61,228 bases of DNA. Origin: Methanoregula sp. (lineage in GTDB: Archaea > Halobacteriota > Methanomicrobia > Methanomicrobiales > Methanospirillaceae). Made by a program: the position numbers and the translations under genes. Location: contig NZ_JAQTQD010000016.1 in NCBI RefSeq assembly GCF_028712425.1, forward strand, positions 1-61,228. The letters are read 5' to 3'. This document shows, in pieces, positions 27,119 through 35,673 of this stretch (the stretch's first letter is position 1; each line of letters begins with the position of its first letter). The notes under the pieces were generated by a model. It did no database searches, was not told where the DNA came from, and was given only the letters and a program-made list of their open reading frames with translations.

Positions 27119-27382
27119 TCACTCTTTCTTCTCTTCTTCCGCTCCCCCCGGACTTCTCTGGAAACTGCTTGTCAGGCTCCGCTGCAACTCCTTTCGTGCA
27201 GCATGGGCCTTGAGCTGGTTCATCACCGTGACAAAGTTCAGGCCGATGATGATGAGGACAAGGAGCAGGCTCACCCAGAGCATTGCTCCCTGTGAGGAGA
27301 GGAATGCTGCCCAGAGAAGGACAACAAAGGAGATGAGGTAAAAGACCACCCATGTGCGAAGCCCGGGCAACTCCATGTACAT
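27119..27382 (-). CDS. small two-helix membrane protein
   Basis: An 87-residue protein with two hydrophobic helices (about 10-30 and 34-53) followed by a basic, then acidic tail (LKAHAARKELQRS...EEEKKE). I recognise no family. It is transcribed towards cheR, apparently alone, with a TATA-like ATTATATCC upstream near 27400-27410. Confidence 0.55.
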   Translation of the reverse strand: MYMELPGLRTWVVFYLISFVVLLWAAFLSSQGAMLWVSLLLVLIIIGLNFVTVMNQLKAHAARKELQRSLTSSFQRSPGGAEEEKKE

Positions 27383-27549
27383 CCTTTTTCCCGGCGAGGA
27401 TATAATCCATACGGAGTACGGGTTACGGTTTATGGAATTCCCGCTGGCAACAGAGGTTTTTTGTCAACGCCGGAAACATTTCTTCGGGCAGGATTATTCC
27501 ATGTTTTTGTTCCGTCACGTTTTTTTTCTTACGGGCCCAATTACATCCT

Positions 27550-28218
27550 GTGGAGAAAGGAGATCTTATCACCCTCATCGGCGGAGTCGTCCTGGTCTTT
27601 GTCATCGCCCTTGTCATGAACCCCCATTACCTTTCGGGCATACCTGAAGTTGGGGGAAAGCAGGTCGCTACCCCGGTCCCTGTTGTGCCTTCCACTGTAC
27701 CGGGTACTCCTGTTCAGACGGTCGTCACGGTAACCCCGCTCACTGCTGCGGTTACCATAACCCCCATGGCTGAGCCGACCATTGCCCCGCCCTACCGGCT
27801 CTTTTACAACAGCAGCCCGTTCTCCTATCCCCGGTTCAAGATGCCGGACAACATCTATATCTACGGCGCTGGCGACATCCCGTTCCGCGGCCGCGAGATG
27901 GTGACCTTTGCCTTCATCAACGAGTCAAGAGGGGGACTGAGCCAGAGGTTCCGTGTTCCGTACCCGGTCTGGTCCCTGAATGCAACGGTAACAGCTGAGC
28001 GGACGCCCCAGTACGGGAACTTCAAGGTGGTCCTCTGTTACGCGGACAACGGCACGGTCATCGATGGTATGGAGATCCTCAACCGCGGATCGATGACGCG
28101 GAATGTCCAGGTATCCGGTGCTGACCTGTACATGATCATAACAACTGCATATATCGACAGTTACCAGATAGATCTTGAGACCCCGAAGGACTATTACTTC
28201 GAGTATAAGGATCGGTAA
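27550..28218 (+). CDS. membrane-anchored extracellular protein, unknown function
   Basis: 222 residues from GTG 27550. There is an N-terminal membrane anchor (about 6-24, ITLIGGVVLVFVIALVM), then a Pro/Thr/Val-rich stalk to ~75, then a beta-rich outer domain with aromatic motifs. This layout is common in methanogen surface proteins. No ribosome-binding site is evident before the GTG. No enzymatic motif is visible. Confidence 0.6.
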   Translation: MEKGDLITLIGGVVLVFVIALVMNPHYLSGIPEVGGKQVATPVPVVPSTVPGTPVQTVVTVTPLTAAVTITPMAEPTIAPPYRLFYNSSPFSYPRFKMPDNIYIYGAGDIPFRGREMVTFAFINESRGGLSQRFRVPYPVWSLNATVTAERTPQYGNFKVVLCYADNGTVIDGMEILNRGSMTRNVQVSGADLYMIITTAYIDSYQIDLETPKDYYFEYKDR

Positions 28219-28275
28219 TCTTTGAGAACGTTCCCGTAAGGATTGTTCCATGTCCCCTGGGGGAATATGAAAAGA

Positions 28276-28464
28276 TCAGAGTTTCTCGACAGTGATCCGG
28301 ACACGGTCCCCGTTTTTCAGGAGGTGCCCTTTCGGGATATCGATGTTGAACCAGAGCGCTGCCGGGTTCTCCTGGTTTGAGTCCTGGGACATCAGGCAGT
28401 CCTTGTGTTCATTGATGTTTGCGATAAACTCGATTGCAGATTCAAATTCCAGTACTTTGGTCAT
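28276..28464 (-). CDS. hypothetical small protein
   Basis: 62 residues from the ATG at 28464 (MTKVLEFES...), ending RVRITVEKL. It looks like a compact alpha/beta protein without known motifs. It lies 29 bp downstream of the winged-helix gene and may be co-transcribed with it. A longer frame from 28545 would overlap that gene and has no better start signal. Confidence 0.45.
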   Translation of the reverse strand: MTKVLEFESAIEFIANINEHKDCLMSQDSNQENPAALWFNIDIPKGHLLKNGDRVRITVEKL

Positions 28465-28493
28465 GATAAAAGGGGGGATTAGTGGCACCAGGC

Positions 28494-28745
28494 CTAGATG
28501 GCACGCGAGGTGACCATCCAGGTAGTGCTGTTCGAGTAGCTCCACCGGATAATATCCAGTTCCTTACAGATCTCGGCAAGAATTGCCATGTTGGTACCGA
28601 CTTCCTTGGGCGAGAGACCAAGGTCTTTTGCAATGTATTTCGATTTGAAATAGTGCTTGCCCTTGGTGATGCCCGAGTTGAGGTACGTCACGATCTTGTG
28701 CTGGGTCTCGTTATACGTCTCACGTAATTTTTTAGTGGTTGACAT
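28494..28745 (-). CDS. DUF7123-like winged-helix protein
   Basis: An 83-residue protein from ATG 28745 with GAGG 6 bp upstream. The sequence YLNSGITKGKHYFKSKYIAKDLGLSPKEVGTN forms a winged-helix fold similar to the archaeal DUF7123 family, with a final beta hairpin (WSYSNSTTWMV). It is probably a DNA-binding regulator; targets are unknown. A good TATA box lies upstream. Confidence 0.65.
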   Translation of the reverse strand: MSTTKKLRETYNETQHKIVTYLNSGITKGKHYFKSKYIAKDLGLSPKEVGTNMAILAEICKELDIIRWSYSNSTTWMVTSRAI

Positions 28746-28782
28746 GTTGTGCCTCAGCATTAAAAACTCATATAGATCAATT

Positions 28783-28799
28783 GCTATATATAAATATCT
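28783..28799 (-). promoter_or_regulatory. TATA box for the DUF7123-like gene
   Basis: Read on the minus strand, ATATTTATATATAG lies about 40-50 bp upstream of the ATG at 28745, giving a leader of roughly 20 nt with its own Shine-Dalgarno site. Confidence 0.5.
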
Positions 28800-28965
28800 A
28801 ATCTTCCTGACAAAAATTCAGTCTTCTTTTTTTCACCCGGCTGAAATTTCGACCAGAAAGATTATATCTCGCCCGACATGGGCGTGGTTTTTCAAAGATT
28901 CCCGATACGCGCGTCTTCTGCATTTTCAGGTAAAATTCATTGAGATCCCAAAAAGGTGAAGGGGC

Positions 28966-30816
28966 TTATTTGGGTGGCTGGACCCGGGCATCCGCTATCT
29001 TTGTGATGAGTGCCTCAAGGACAGCATCGCGCATGCCTTCAACAAACTTGATGCTGCCCACGACCAGGTGCCCGCCACCGCTGATGCCGCCGCCCGGGAG
29101 CTCGACCCGGAGTTCCCTCACCATGCGGGGGATGTTCATGAGAACGCCGCGGGACCTGAGGACGGCAAAGTCGGGACCAAAGCCGATCGTGACAACCGGT
29201 TTTCCCGCATGCTCGCGGCAGAGCCGGTCGTGCACCTCGCCGCTGGTCTTGCCCGGTGGCGGGAAGGTGAACTTGTGCGCATGGATCTCGACATCGATAA
29301 GGAAGAGATGTGCATCGTTTTTGAGCACACGGGGCACAACATGCGCCATACAGGCACTCATCTGGTCCTCGATCATGGTGTTTGCCCCCTCAACGAGCAG
29401 GGCAACAAGCTTCTTGTGACGCTCGGTCCGGCCGTTGATGTTCAGGATATCCTTGATAATTTCCCGACCGTCATTGAACCGGAGCCAGAACTGCTCGTAG
29501 TCAAGGGCAAGCGCAATGTCCTTGCAGGCCTCTTCCGGGTACTGGTCACGGACAAGCTCAAGGAAGAGTGCGCGCTCCGGCGCCTCGCTCCGGTCGCCCA
29601 CACCGGCAATGGCGGGGAGGTGACGGATCAGGGATTCGACCTTCGGGTTGATCAGTCGTGCCACCTCGGTGCCCAGCATTCCTGCCGTGATCCCGAAGTC
29701 CCCGCCGACATGGTACGGGTTGACATGAGCGACAAGGTACTTGTCGATGGTCGCATCAGGGTGGTGGTGGTCGATAACCGCGAAGGGGATGTCATACACG
29801 CTCGCTATCTTGTACGACGGTTCATCTTCTTCCGTTGAACCGTTATCGGTGAGGAGGACGAGCGGCATCTTCTGGCCGAACCGGACATGGTCCTTTAACG
29901 AGAAGTCGAGGTCACGGGTGATGTCCTCGATCTCGTAGAACGGGGCTTTTGACGGAGCCCGCTTGAAGAGGAAGTAATCGGCATCGAAGTCGCCGCCGGA
30001 CTCCCGGATGAGCGAGACCACGGCCTGCTCGATGGCCACAGCCGAGCAGATGCCGTCAGCGTCCGCGTGGTGGCGGAGGATGATGGGTTGGGAGGTGAAG
30101 ACCGCCTTCCGGATGATCTTTGCGACCTTCTTCATCTCGGGACGGAGTTTCTCCATGACCTCGCTTTTTACGAGGAGCGGGATATCCTCCGGCTCGGAGC
30201 GCTTGTCGAGTGCCTGCTCGATCCGGGCTTTCACCGCATCCGATTCATCCCCTTCGAGCGCGGTTATGAGATCCGCCTCGATCTGGAGCTGGTTGTTTCT
30301 CCGCATCACTTCCCCGATGACCTTGACAATGTCGCCAAGTTCGATCTCCGGAAATGCGCGTACACCTGCCTCGATGAACGCGGCTGCATTCTGGGTCCCG
30401 GTCTCATCGACAATCGTGAAGATGGTTGGACCGCTGGTCTGTTTAATCTGGGCAACCTCTCCTTCGATGGCAACGGTCTTCCCAATCTTGCCGGCAAGAT
30501 CGGCAATCCGGACTGTTGTTGATTTCCGCTCGATGTTCTGCACCTGGTAGACCTGGATCTGCACTTCTTCAAGGTCAATGTTGCCATTGGGGCGGATCTG
30601 CCGGACACGGACAAGGATCGAGTCCCGCTCCTTGTGCTCGGCCTTCATGTTGCTCTTGTGGACAAGGCCCTTGATCCGGTCGTTCATCTGGACGAACATC
30701 CCGAAATTGGCAAAGCCCTGGACCTTTCCCTGGTATACGTTCCCTTCCTCAATGTCGGTAAGGTCGCAGGCTGCGCCAAGCCGGTACACAAGGATATCAT
30801 CACTGGTATTAGACAT
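28966..30816 (-). CDS. DHH-family phosphoesterase with S1 and OB domains (archaeal RecJ-like)
   Basis: A 616-residue protein. Residues ~20-70 are an S1 domain (EGNVYQGKVQGFANFGMFV). Residues ~105-190 are a second OB fold (GKTVAIEGEVAQIKQTSGPT). From ~240 on is a DHH/DHHA1 phosphoesterase with HADADGICSA and DHHHPDA motifs. Archaeal relatives are RecJ-like nucleases of replication and repair; this architecture is the common euryarchaeal form. The exact substrate (ssDNA, RNA or oligonucleotides) is not decidable here. The ribosome-binding site GGTGAGA lies ~5 bp before the ATG. Confidence 0.85.
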   Translation of the reverse strand: MSNTSDDILVYRLGAACDLTDIEEGNVYQGKVQGFANFGMFVQMNDRIKGLVHKSNMKAEHKERDSILVRVRQIRPNGNIDLEEVQIQVYQVQNIERKSTTVRIADLAGKIGKTVAIEGEVAQIKQTSGPTIFTIVDETGTQNAAAFIEAGVRAFPEIELGDIVKVIGEVMRRNNQLQIEADLITALEGDESDAVKARIEQALDKRSEPEDIPLLVKSEVMEKLRPEMKKVAKIIRKAVFTSQPIILRHHADADGICSAVAIEQAVVSLIRESGGDFDADYFLFKRAPSKAPFYEIEDITRDLDFSLKDHVRFGQKMPLVLLTDNGSTEEDEPSYKIASVYDIPFAVIDHHHPDATIDKYLVAHVNPYHVGGDFGITAGMLGTEVARLINPKVESLIRHLPAIAGVGDRSEAPERALFLELVRDQYPEEACKDIALALDYEQFWLRFNDGREIIKDILNINGRTERHKKLVALLVEGANTMIEDQMSACMAHVVPRVLKNDAHLFLIDVEIHAHKFTFPPPGKTSGEVHDRLCREHAGKPVVTIGFGPDFAVLRSRGVLMNIPRMVRELRVELPGGGISGGGHLVVGSIKFVEGMRDAVLEALITKIADARVQPPK

Positions 30817-30977
30817 GGTTCTCTCTCACCACACACGACGTACGGAAAAATGGTTGCGATTGTGTATTCTGGATCGTCAACGCTCCGCGAAATGGTTGAT
30901 ATGATATCAATGGGTGCCTGAAAGGTTAATTTACTTGTTATCAGGAAAAGGGTGTTTTTGGCCGGGGAGGGATTGCA

Positions 30978-31916
30978 TCAATCCCGGAACGGGACCTCGA
31001 TCATATCCAGGTCATCGGGAACAACGATGGTTCCTGCATATCGGCTCCGCGCTTCGGCGATATGGGTCTTGGCATCCGGGTACCGTGAACTGGTGTGGAT
31101 GAGGACGAGCGTTCCGGCATTGAGCACTGTTGCGGCTTCGCCGGCCTGCGCAGCGGTGGCATGATAGAACTCCGCTGCCCGTGAGGATTCAGCCTCATCG
31201 TAGGTGGCATCATGGATGAGAAGATCGGCATTGGCGGCAACATCGGCGATGGTCTCGTGGATGGCGCGGGTGTCCCCGGTATAGACGATCTTCCGACCGA
31301 GCCTCTTTGGGCCCATGACCTGGTCCGGCCTGACTTCCACAGTCGTCTCACCGGTTTTTACGGTGACGGTTTCCCCGCGCTGGAGTTTCCCGAACAGCGG
31401 GCCCGGGGGCACGCCAAGGGCGATGGCCTGCTCGCGGTCGAACCTGCCCGGCCTCGGGTCTTCTTCAAGGATGTAACCAAGCGTAGGCATGCCATGGGAC
31501 GCGGCAAATGCGGTGACGGTATACCCCTCGAAGCGCACCCAGGAACCGGGAGCAAGCTCAACGGATTCCATCGGGAACTTGAGATTGAACCGTGCAACAT
31601 GACGGAGGGTTTTGACGAACTCGTGCACCCATTCCGGGCCATAGATGGCCAGGGGTTCGGTCCTGCCATTGAAGGACATGGTCTGGACAAGGCCGAAGAT
31701 CCCGAGGAAATGGTCGGCATGCCAGTGGGTGATGAAGATGGCGTTCACGGTGAACCCGCACCGGGCCCGCATCATCTGCTGCTGGGCGCCTTCGCCGCAG
31801 TCGAAGAGGAGCGTGTCTGAACCCCGTCTTACCATGATACAGGGCGGGTTGCGTGACGGGGTGGGAAGGGCCCCGGCTGTCCCGAGGAAATAGACCTGGA
31901 GGGTCTCGCCGCTCAT
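30978..31916 (-). CDS. rnz: ribonuclease Z
   Basis: A 312-residue tRNase Z. It has the N-terminal FLGTAGALPTPSRNPP motif, the metal motif THWHADHFLG (near 60), PGPLFGKL, the VYTGDTR strand and the final HTSSRY motif, all diagnostic of the short form. It cleaves the 3' trailer of pre-tRNAs. The ribosome-binding site GGGGGAG lies 6 bp upstream. It lies 13 bp after the isomerase gene at the end of a four-gene minus-strand operon. Confidence 0.93.
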   Translation of the reverse strand: MSGETLQVYFLGTAGALPTPSRNPPCIMVRRGSDTLLFDCGEGAQQQMMRARCGFTVNAIFITHWHADHFLGIFGLVQTMSFNGRTEPLAIYGPEWVHEFVKTLRHVARFNLKFPMESVELAPGSWVRFEGYTVTAFAASHGMPTLGYILEEDPRPGRFDREQAIALGVPPGPLFGKLQRGETVTVKTGETTVEVRPDQVMGPKRLGRKIVYTGDTRAIHETIADVAANADLLIHDATYDEAESSRAAEFYHATAAQAGEAATVLNAGTLVLIHTSSRYPDAKTHIAEARSRYAGTIVVPDDLDMIEVPFRD

Positions 31917-31929
31917 GAGGTCTCCCCCG

Positions 31930-32706
31930 TCACATGAATTCCCTCCGGAAAACCGCGAGGCTCCTTTTTGCCTCCTCGATCGAGCGACCTTCGATCACGA
32001 TCCGTTTTCCCTTGAAGCCGGAAGCGATGGCCCGGCCGGTACTCTTCCAGTCGATCGTACCGTCGCCGAGGGCAAGGTGTTCATCGGTAACGCCATGGTT
32101 GTCGTGGATGTGGATATGGTCTGCCCGGTCCACGTACCGGAGGAACTCGCCGACCTTTCCCACGGTATTTGCGTGCCCGAAGTCAAAGGTCATGCCGATT
32201 CCCTCGATCCCTTCGGTCATGCCGATCAGTTCCTCGGGGAACCGGCAGAGGAACTCCTTGTAGCTGATCATGTTCTCGAGGCAGGCAAGTACCCCGTGTT
32301 CGCTGGCGCACTTCCCGATCTCGCGGAGTGCCTCCTTCTGGAGTGCCCATACCTTCTCCGGCATCATCTTGCCAACCGGTGATATGTACCCGGGATGGAT
32401 GGTGACGCGATCGGTCAGCGGGGCGGCGTGTTCGATGCAGGTCTTGATCTGCCGGACCGACTCCCGCCAGATGGGATCGTTGAGGGTGGCGAGATTCAGG
32501 TCGCCGTACGGGGCATGGACGGATGCGAGGAGCCGGGTTGTGGACAGGACTTCCTGCACGTTCCGAAAGCTGTCCGGATTCTCCAACCGGTAATTGCCGT
32601 CGCTGACGATCTCCCAGCCGTCAAAGCCCGCCTCTTCGATGCCATAGACCCAGGTAATGTCTTCCCAGACCTTTGCTGATGAGGAGAAAGAGAGTTTTAC
32701 GTTCAC
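31930..32706 (-). CDS. sugar phosphate isomerase/epimerase-like TIM-barrel protein
   Basis: 258 residues of the xylose isomerase-like/AP endonuclease 2 TIM-barrel superfamily. Metal-binding candidates lie in SVHAPYGDLN, TIHPGYISPVG, LENM, TFDFGHAN, IHIHDNHG and VIEG. Members include endonuclease IV-like and sugar isomerase enzymes; the short length and lack of DNA-binding loops favour the latter. A GTG start overlaps the kinase-like gene stop (GTGA). Confidence 0.75.
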   Translation of the reverse strand: MNVKLSFSSSAKVWEDITWVYGIEEAGFDGWEIVSDGNYRLENPDSFRNVQEVLSTTRLLASVHAPYGDLNLATLNDPIWRESVRQIKTCIEHAAPLTDRVTIHPGYISPVGKMMPEKVWALQKEALREIGKCASEHGVLACLENMISYKEFLCRFPEELIGMTEGIEGIGMTFDFGHANTVGKVGEFLRYVDRADHIHIHDNHGVTDEHLALGDGTIDWKSTGRAIASGFKGKRIVIEGRSIEEAKRSLAVFRREFM

Positions 32707-33251
32707 GGATCACCCCGAAGCTGCACGAGAAGGTGCCGTACGTCCCGTTCAAATTCTTCCAGGCTGCCCTCATTCCGGATCCGGATGTCTGCCTGTTCCA
32801 GGGCTTTGCCCAGACCCCAGCCAAGTTCCCGCTGGTCGCGGTTTTTGAGCGCATCAGCTGTCGTGAAATCATCGGAGCGGGCCCGGGCCGCTATTCGTTC
32901 GAGGCGCTTCTCAAAAGGCGACTCAATGCTGATCAGGGTAAAGCCGTCAAAGTTATTCCTGAATAAGGCAACTTCGGTATCTCCCCGTATGCCGTCCACC
33001 AGGGCGAGAGGCGCATTGAGCCGGCGGATTTCAGGGACGCAGAGCTGGGCGATGGCGTCCATCCCCCGCTCGGCCCGGAGCCGGTTGGCCGTTGCCCCGA
33101 AGTTTGTATCGTTCGGTTCGAGCCCCGCCTCGCGGACGGCTTTCCGGATCATGTCACCCATGACGATGACCGGGATCCCCGCTTCCTGCGCTATCCGGGA
33201 GAATTCACCTTTTCCGCTTGCCGGCATTCCTACGACGCCAATCACTCTCAT
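32703..33251 (-). CDS. UPF0200-type nucleotide kinase
   Basis: A 182-residue P-loop protein starting MRVIGVVGMPASGKGE, with a Walker A at residues 8-15, VMGDMIRKAV, LVDGIRGDTEV and a kinase lid-like RARSDDF segment. It matches the archaeal UPF0200 group of putative nucleoside or dephospho-CoA-type kinases. The start must be at 33251 because the P-loop follows at once; this makes an unusually long 47-bp overlap with the radical SAM gene. Confidence 0.8.
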   Translation of the reverse strand: MRVIGVVGMPASGKGEFSRIAQEAGIPVIVMGDMIRKAVREAGLEPNDTNFGATANRLRAERGMDAIAQLCVPEIRRLNAPLALVDGIRGDTEVALFRNNFDGFTLISIESPFEKRLERIAARARSDDFTTADALKNRDQRELGWGLGKALEQADIRIRNEGSLEEFERDVRHLLVQLRGDP

Positions 33252-34023
33252 ATGATATCTCCCCGATCTCCCGTGTCCGTATTCGTACTGTCCGCCCCAG
33301 TTCATCGGCGATTGCCTTGAGCTCAGGTAAGGTCAGGGGAGGATGGTTCTCCTGTAATGTTCGACGTTTACAGATATATTCCCCATTGGTCATGTCAGGC
33401 GCAGTCTCGCGCATCCGGATGATCTTATGCTCTCCCTGCTGGAGGACGAGCGGGGCCGTGCCGATCTCTTTTGAGATCTTTTCGATATAATCGGCATTCT
33501 CGTAGAATGTCGTGATGACGACCTCGAACTCAAAGTGAACATTTTCCCGGGCCGCGTTCTTACAGTGGCTGATGGATTTCTTGAGGCATTTCTCATAGCT
33601 TTCTGCCGGCATCGTGCTGTACCCCCCCTGCCAGCCGGAGAAGCCTTCCCACCGCGTCTTGTAATCGATGGCAACGCGGTCCACGAGTTTTTCCTTGATG
33701 AGGCTCTCCAGTGTCCCGGGGAAGAGGCCGTTTGTCTGGAGACCGACCTTCAGGTCCCGGGAGCGGGCATGCCGGGCAATCTCAACAACGGCATCCTTCT
33801 GGAGCGTGGGCTCGCCACCGGAGATGACGATGCCGGAGACGAAGGGGGCGGACCCGTCAATCATCTCCCGTATTTCGTCAATGTCGCGGAAGTCCTGCCC
33901 GGTCTGGATGGCCTCGTTCTGGCAGTACGAGCACCGCAGGGGACACCCGCGAAGAAAGACCGTGCAGACAGCCCGGCCCCGCCAGTCAATCGTCGAGATG
34001 GGGACAAAGCCGCCGAAGTTCAC
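33205..34023 (-). CDS. radical SAM protein, NrdG-like anaerobic RNR activase
   Basis: 272 residues from GTG 34023. The [4Fe-4S] motif C-PLR-C-SY-C (residues ~27-34) lies in VFLRGCPLRCSYCQN, followed by the SAM-binding GGEPTLQ. It resembles archaeal anaerobic ribonucleoside-triphosphate reductase activating proteins, which generate the glycyl radical of NrdD. No nrdD is in the window, so another target is possible. It is first in the operon with the kinase, isomerase and rnz genes. Confidence 0.8.
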   Translation of the reverse strand: MNFGGFVPISTIDWRGRAVCTVFLRGCPLRCSYCQNEAIQTGQDFRDIDEIREMIDGSAPFVSGIVISGGEPTLQKDAVVEIARHARSRDLKVGLQTNGLFPGTLESLIKEKLVDRVAIDYKTRWEGFSGWQGGYSTMPAESYEKCLKKSISHCKNAARENVHFEFEVVITTFYENADYIEKISKEIGTAPLVLQQGEHKIIRMRETAPDMTNGEYICKRRTLQENHPPLTLPELKAIADELGRTVRIRTREIGEISYESDWRRRNAGKRKR

Positions 34024-34139
34024 CCTGATATGATCACCGTGCCGGAATATTTATTGCCGGGGTTATTTGAGTGTATTGAGACCGTCGGAGGCAACAGTCC
34101 GTAGTCAAAAAAAGTGCGTGGCAAAATTTGGGGAGGTGA

Positions 34140-35417
34140 TCAGAAATCGAAGTGCTTGCTGACGATCTTGAGTGCGCAATAGTCGCCGCACATCGTACAC
34201 CCGTCGGTATCTGCGGGCATGCGCTCCGACCGGATCTTCTTTGCCCGTGCCGGGTTCATGGCAACGGCAAACTGGCGTTCCCAGTCAAGGTCGCGGCGGG
34301 CATGGCCCATCTCGAGGTCGAGCTCGCGGGTCTTTTTGAGCTTGATCATGTCGCCGACATGGGCCGCGATGCGGGAGCTCATGACGCCCTCGTATACTTC
34401 CTCGGGGGTCGGGAGGGCCAGGTGCTCGGCAGGGGTGACGTAGCAGATGAAGTCCGCACCACAGGAGGAGGAGATGGCTGCGCCGATGGCGGCTACCCGG
34501 TCGTCGTATCCGGGAGCGATGTCGGTGACGATGGGGCCGAGCATGTAGAATGGCTTGTTGTTGGACATCCGCTTCATTAAGGTGACGTTTGCCGCAATCT
34601 CGTCGATCGGCACATGGCCCGGTCCCTCGACAATCACTGGCACGTTCTCCTGGTGCGCCTTGTCAGCGAGCTCGGCATTGATGACCAGTTCCTGGATCTG
34701 CGCCCGGTCAGTGGCATCGTGGATGGCCCCGGCCCGCATGCCATTGCCCATCGAGAGGGTGACCTCGTGCTCCTTCATGATCTCGAGAAGATAGTCGAAT
34801 TCCGTATAAAGCGGGTTCTCTTTTTCGTTGTGGAGCATCCATGCGGTCATGAATGCGCCGCCCCGGGAGACGAGGCCCCCGTGCCTGCCCTGGTGTTTCA
34901 GGCGCTTGACCGTTTCCCAGTTGATGCCGGTGTGGATGGCCATAAAGTTGGTCCCGAGCTTGGCCTGTTCAGCGGTGATACGGAAGAGGTCGTCTTCCTT
35001 CATGTGGACAACGGCGCCATCCTTGATTGCGGCCTCGATGAATGCCTGGTAGAGCGGAACGCAGCCAACAGAAAGCTGGGTATTTGCGATGATCTGCTTG
35101 CGGATCTCGACAAAGTCCCCGCCGGTAGAAAGTTCCATCAGGGTGTCGGCACCGGCAAGCTCGGCCTGCCGTGCCTTCTCGATTTCCTCCGGGATGTTGA
35201 CGATATCGGTCGAGGTCCCGATGGATGCGTTCACCTTGGTCCGGAGCCCTTCGCCAATACCGCAGATCTTCACCTTGCGGTAAGGGGAGGTCGGGATAAC
35301 GATATGCCCGCCGGCAACGCCGCGCCGGACGAAGTCCTCGGTGACCCCTTCCTGCTTTGCGACGATCTTCATTTCTTCGGTAACGATGCCTTTCTTGGCA
35401 TCCGCGACAATACTCAT
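34140..35417 (-). CDS. thiC: phosphomethylpyrimidine synthase
   Basis: 425 residues, the usual archaeal length (bacterial ThiC is ~600). It converts aminoimidazole ribotide to HMP phosphate in thiamine biosynthesis by radical SAM chemistry. It has FMAIHTGI, SRGGAFMTAWM, VEGPGHVP and the C-terminal cluster motif CTMCGDYC. It is a lone gene divergent from cdc48. I found no TPP riboswitch-like conserved segments in the 256-bp spacer. Confidence 0.95.
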   Translation of the reverse strand: MSIVADAKKGIVTEEMKIVAKQEGVTEDFVRRGVAGGHIVIPTSPYRKVKICGIGEGLRTKVNASIGTSTDIVNIPEEIEKARQAELAGADTLMELSTGGDFVEIRKQIIANTQLSVGCVPLYQAFIEAAIKDGAVVHMKEDDLFRITAEQAKLGTNFMAIHTGINWETVKRLKHQGRHGGLVSRGGAFMTAWMLHNEKENPLYTEFDYLLEIMKEHEVTLSMGNGMRAGAIHDATDRAQIQELVINAELADKAHQENVPVIVEGPGHVPIDEIAANVTLMKRMSNNKPFYMLGPIVTDIAPGYDDRVAAIGAAISSSCGADFICYVTPAEHLALPTPEEVYEGVMSSRIAAHVGDMIKLKKTRELDLEMGHARRDLDWERQFAVAMNPARAKKIRSERMPADTDGCTMCGDYCALKIVSKHFDF

Positions 35418-35673
35418 GGCTTACTGGTTACAATAAAGACCAGATAAAGGCTTGTTTTTTCGATTCTGGACTAAATCTGGCTTGTTATGAAAACAAGTAA
35501 AGTTGAATTGGAATAACGCAGTTTATTTTGTGTTCCATCCTGCCCCGGAAATGCCGCAAGTGGCCTGACCTCCCCGTGTTTTTCAGATTCGCGGGCGCCT
35601 TCTTCTTGCACAACATTTATATATAGTAGCGCACTAACTAATGGTAAACCTTGATTGAACGAGGTGTTTTACG
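35418..35673. promoter_or_regulatory. divergent promoter region thiC/cdc48
   Basis: On the plus strand, CATTTATATATAG (35614-35626) is a strong TATA box ~50 bp before the cdc48 ATG, and GAGGTG (35659-35664) is its ribosome-binding site. On the minus strand, CCTTTATCTGG (about 35437-35447) lies 20-30 bp before the thiC ATG, suggesting an almost leaderless thiC transcript. No further gene is visible. Confidence 0.5.

Noticed and set aside
34614-35447. 277-residue plus-strand frame opposite thiC
   Set aside because: It is antisense to conserved ThiC motifs, with no own promoter or ribosome-binding site.
35418-35673. TPP riboswitch upstream of thiC
   Set aside because: No THI-box-like conserved segments on the minus strand, and the TATA box sits so close to the start that there is no room for an aptamer.
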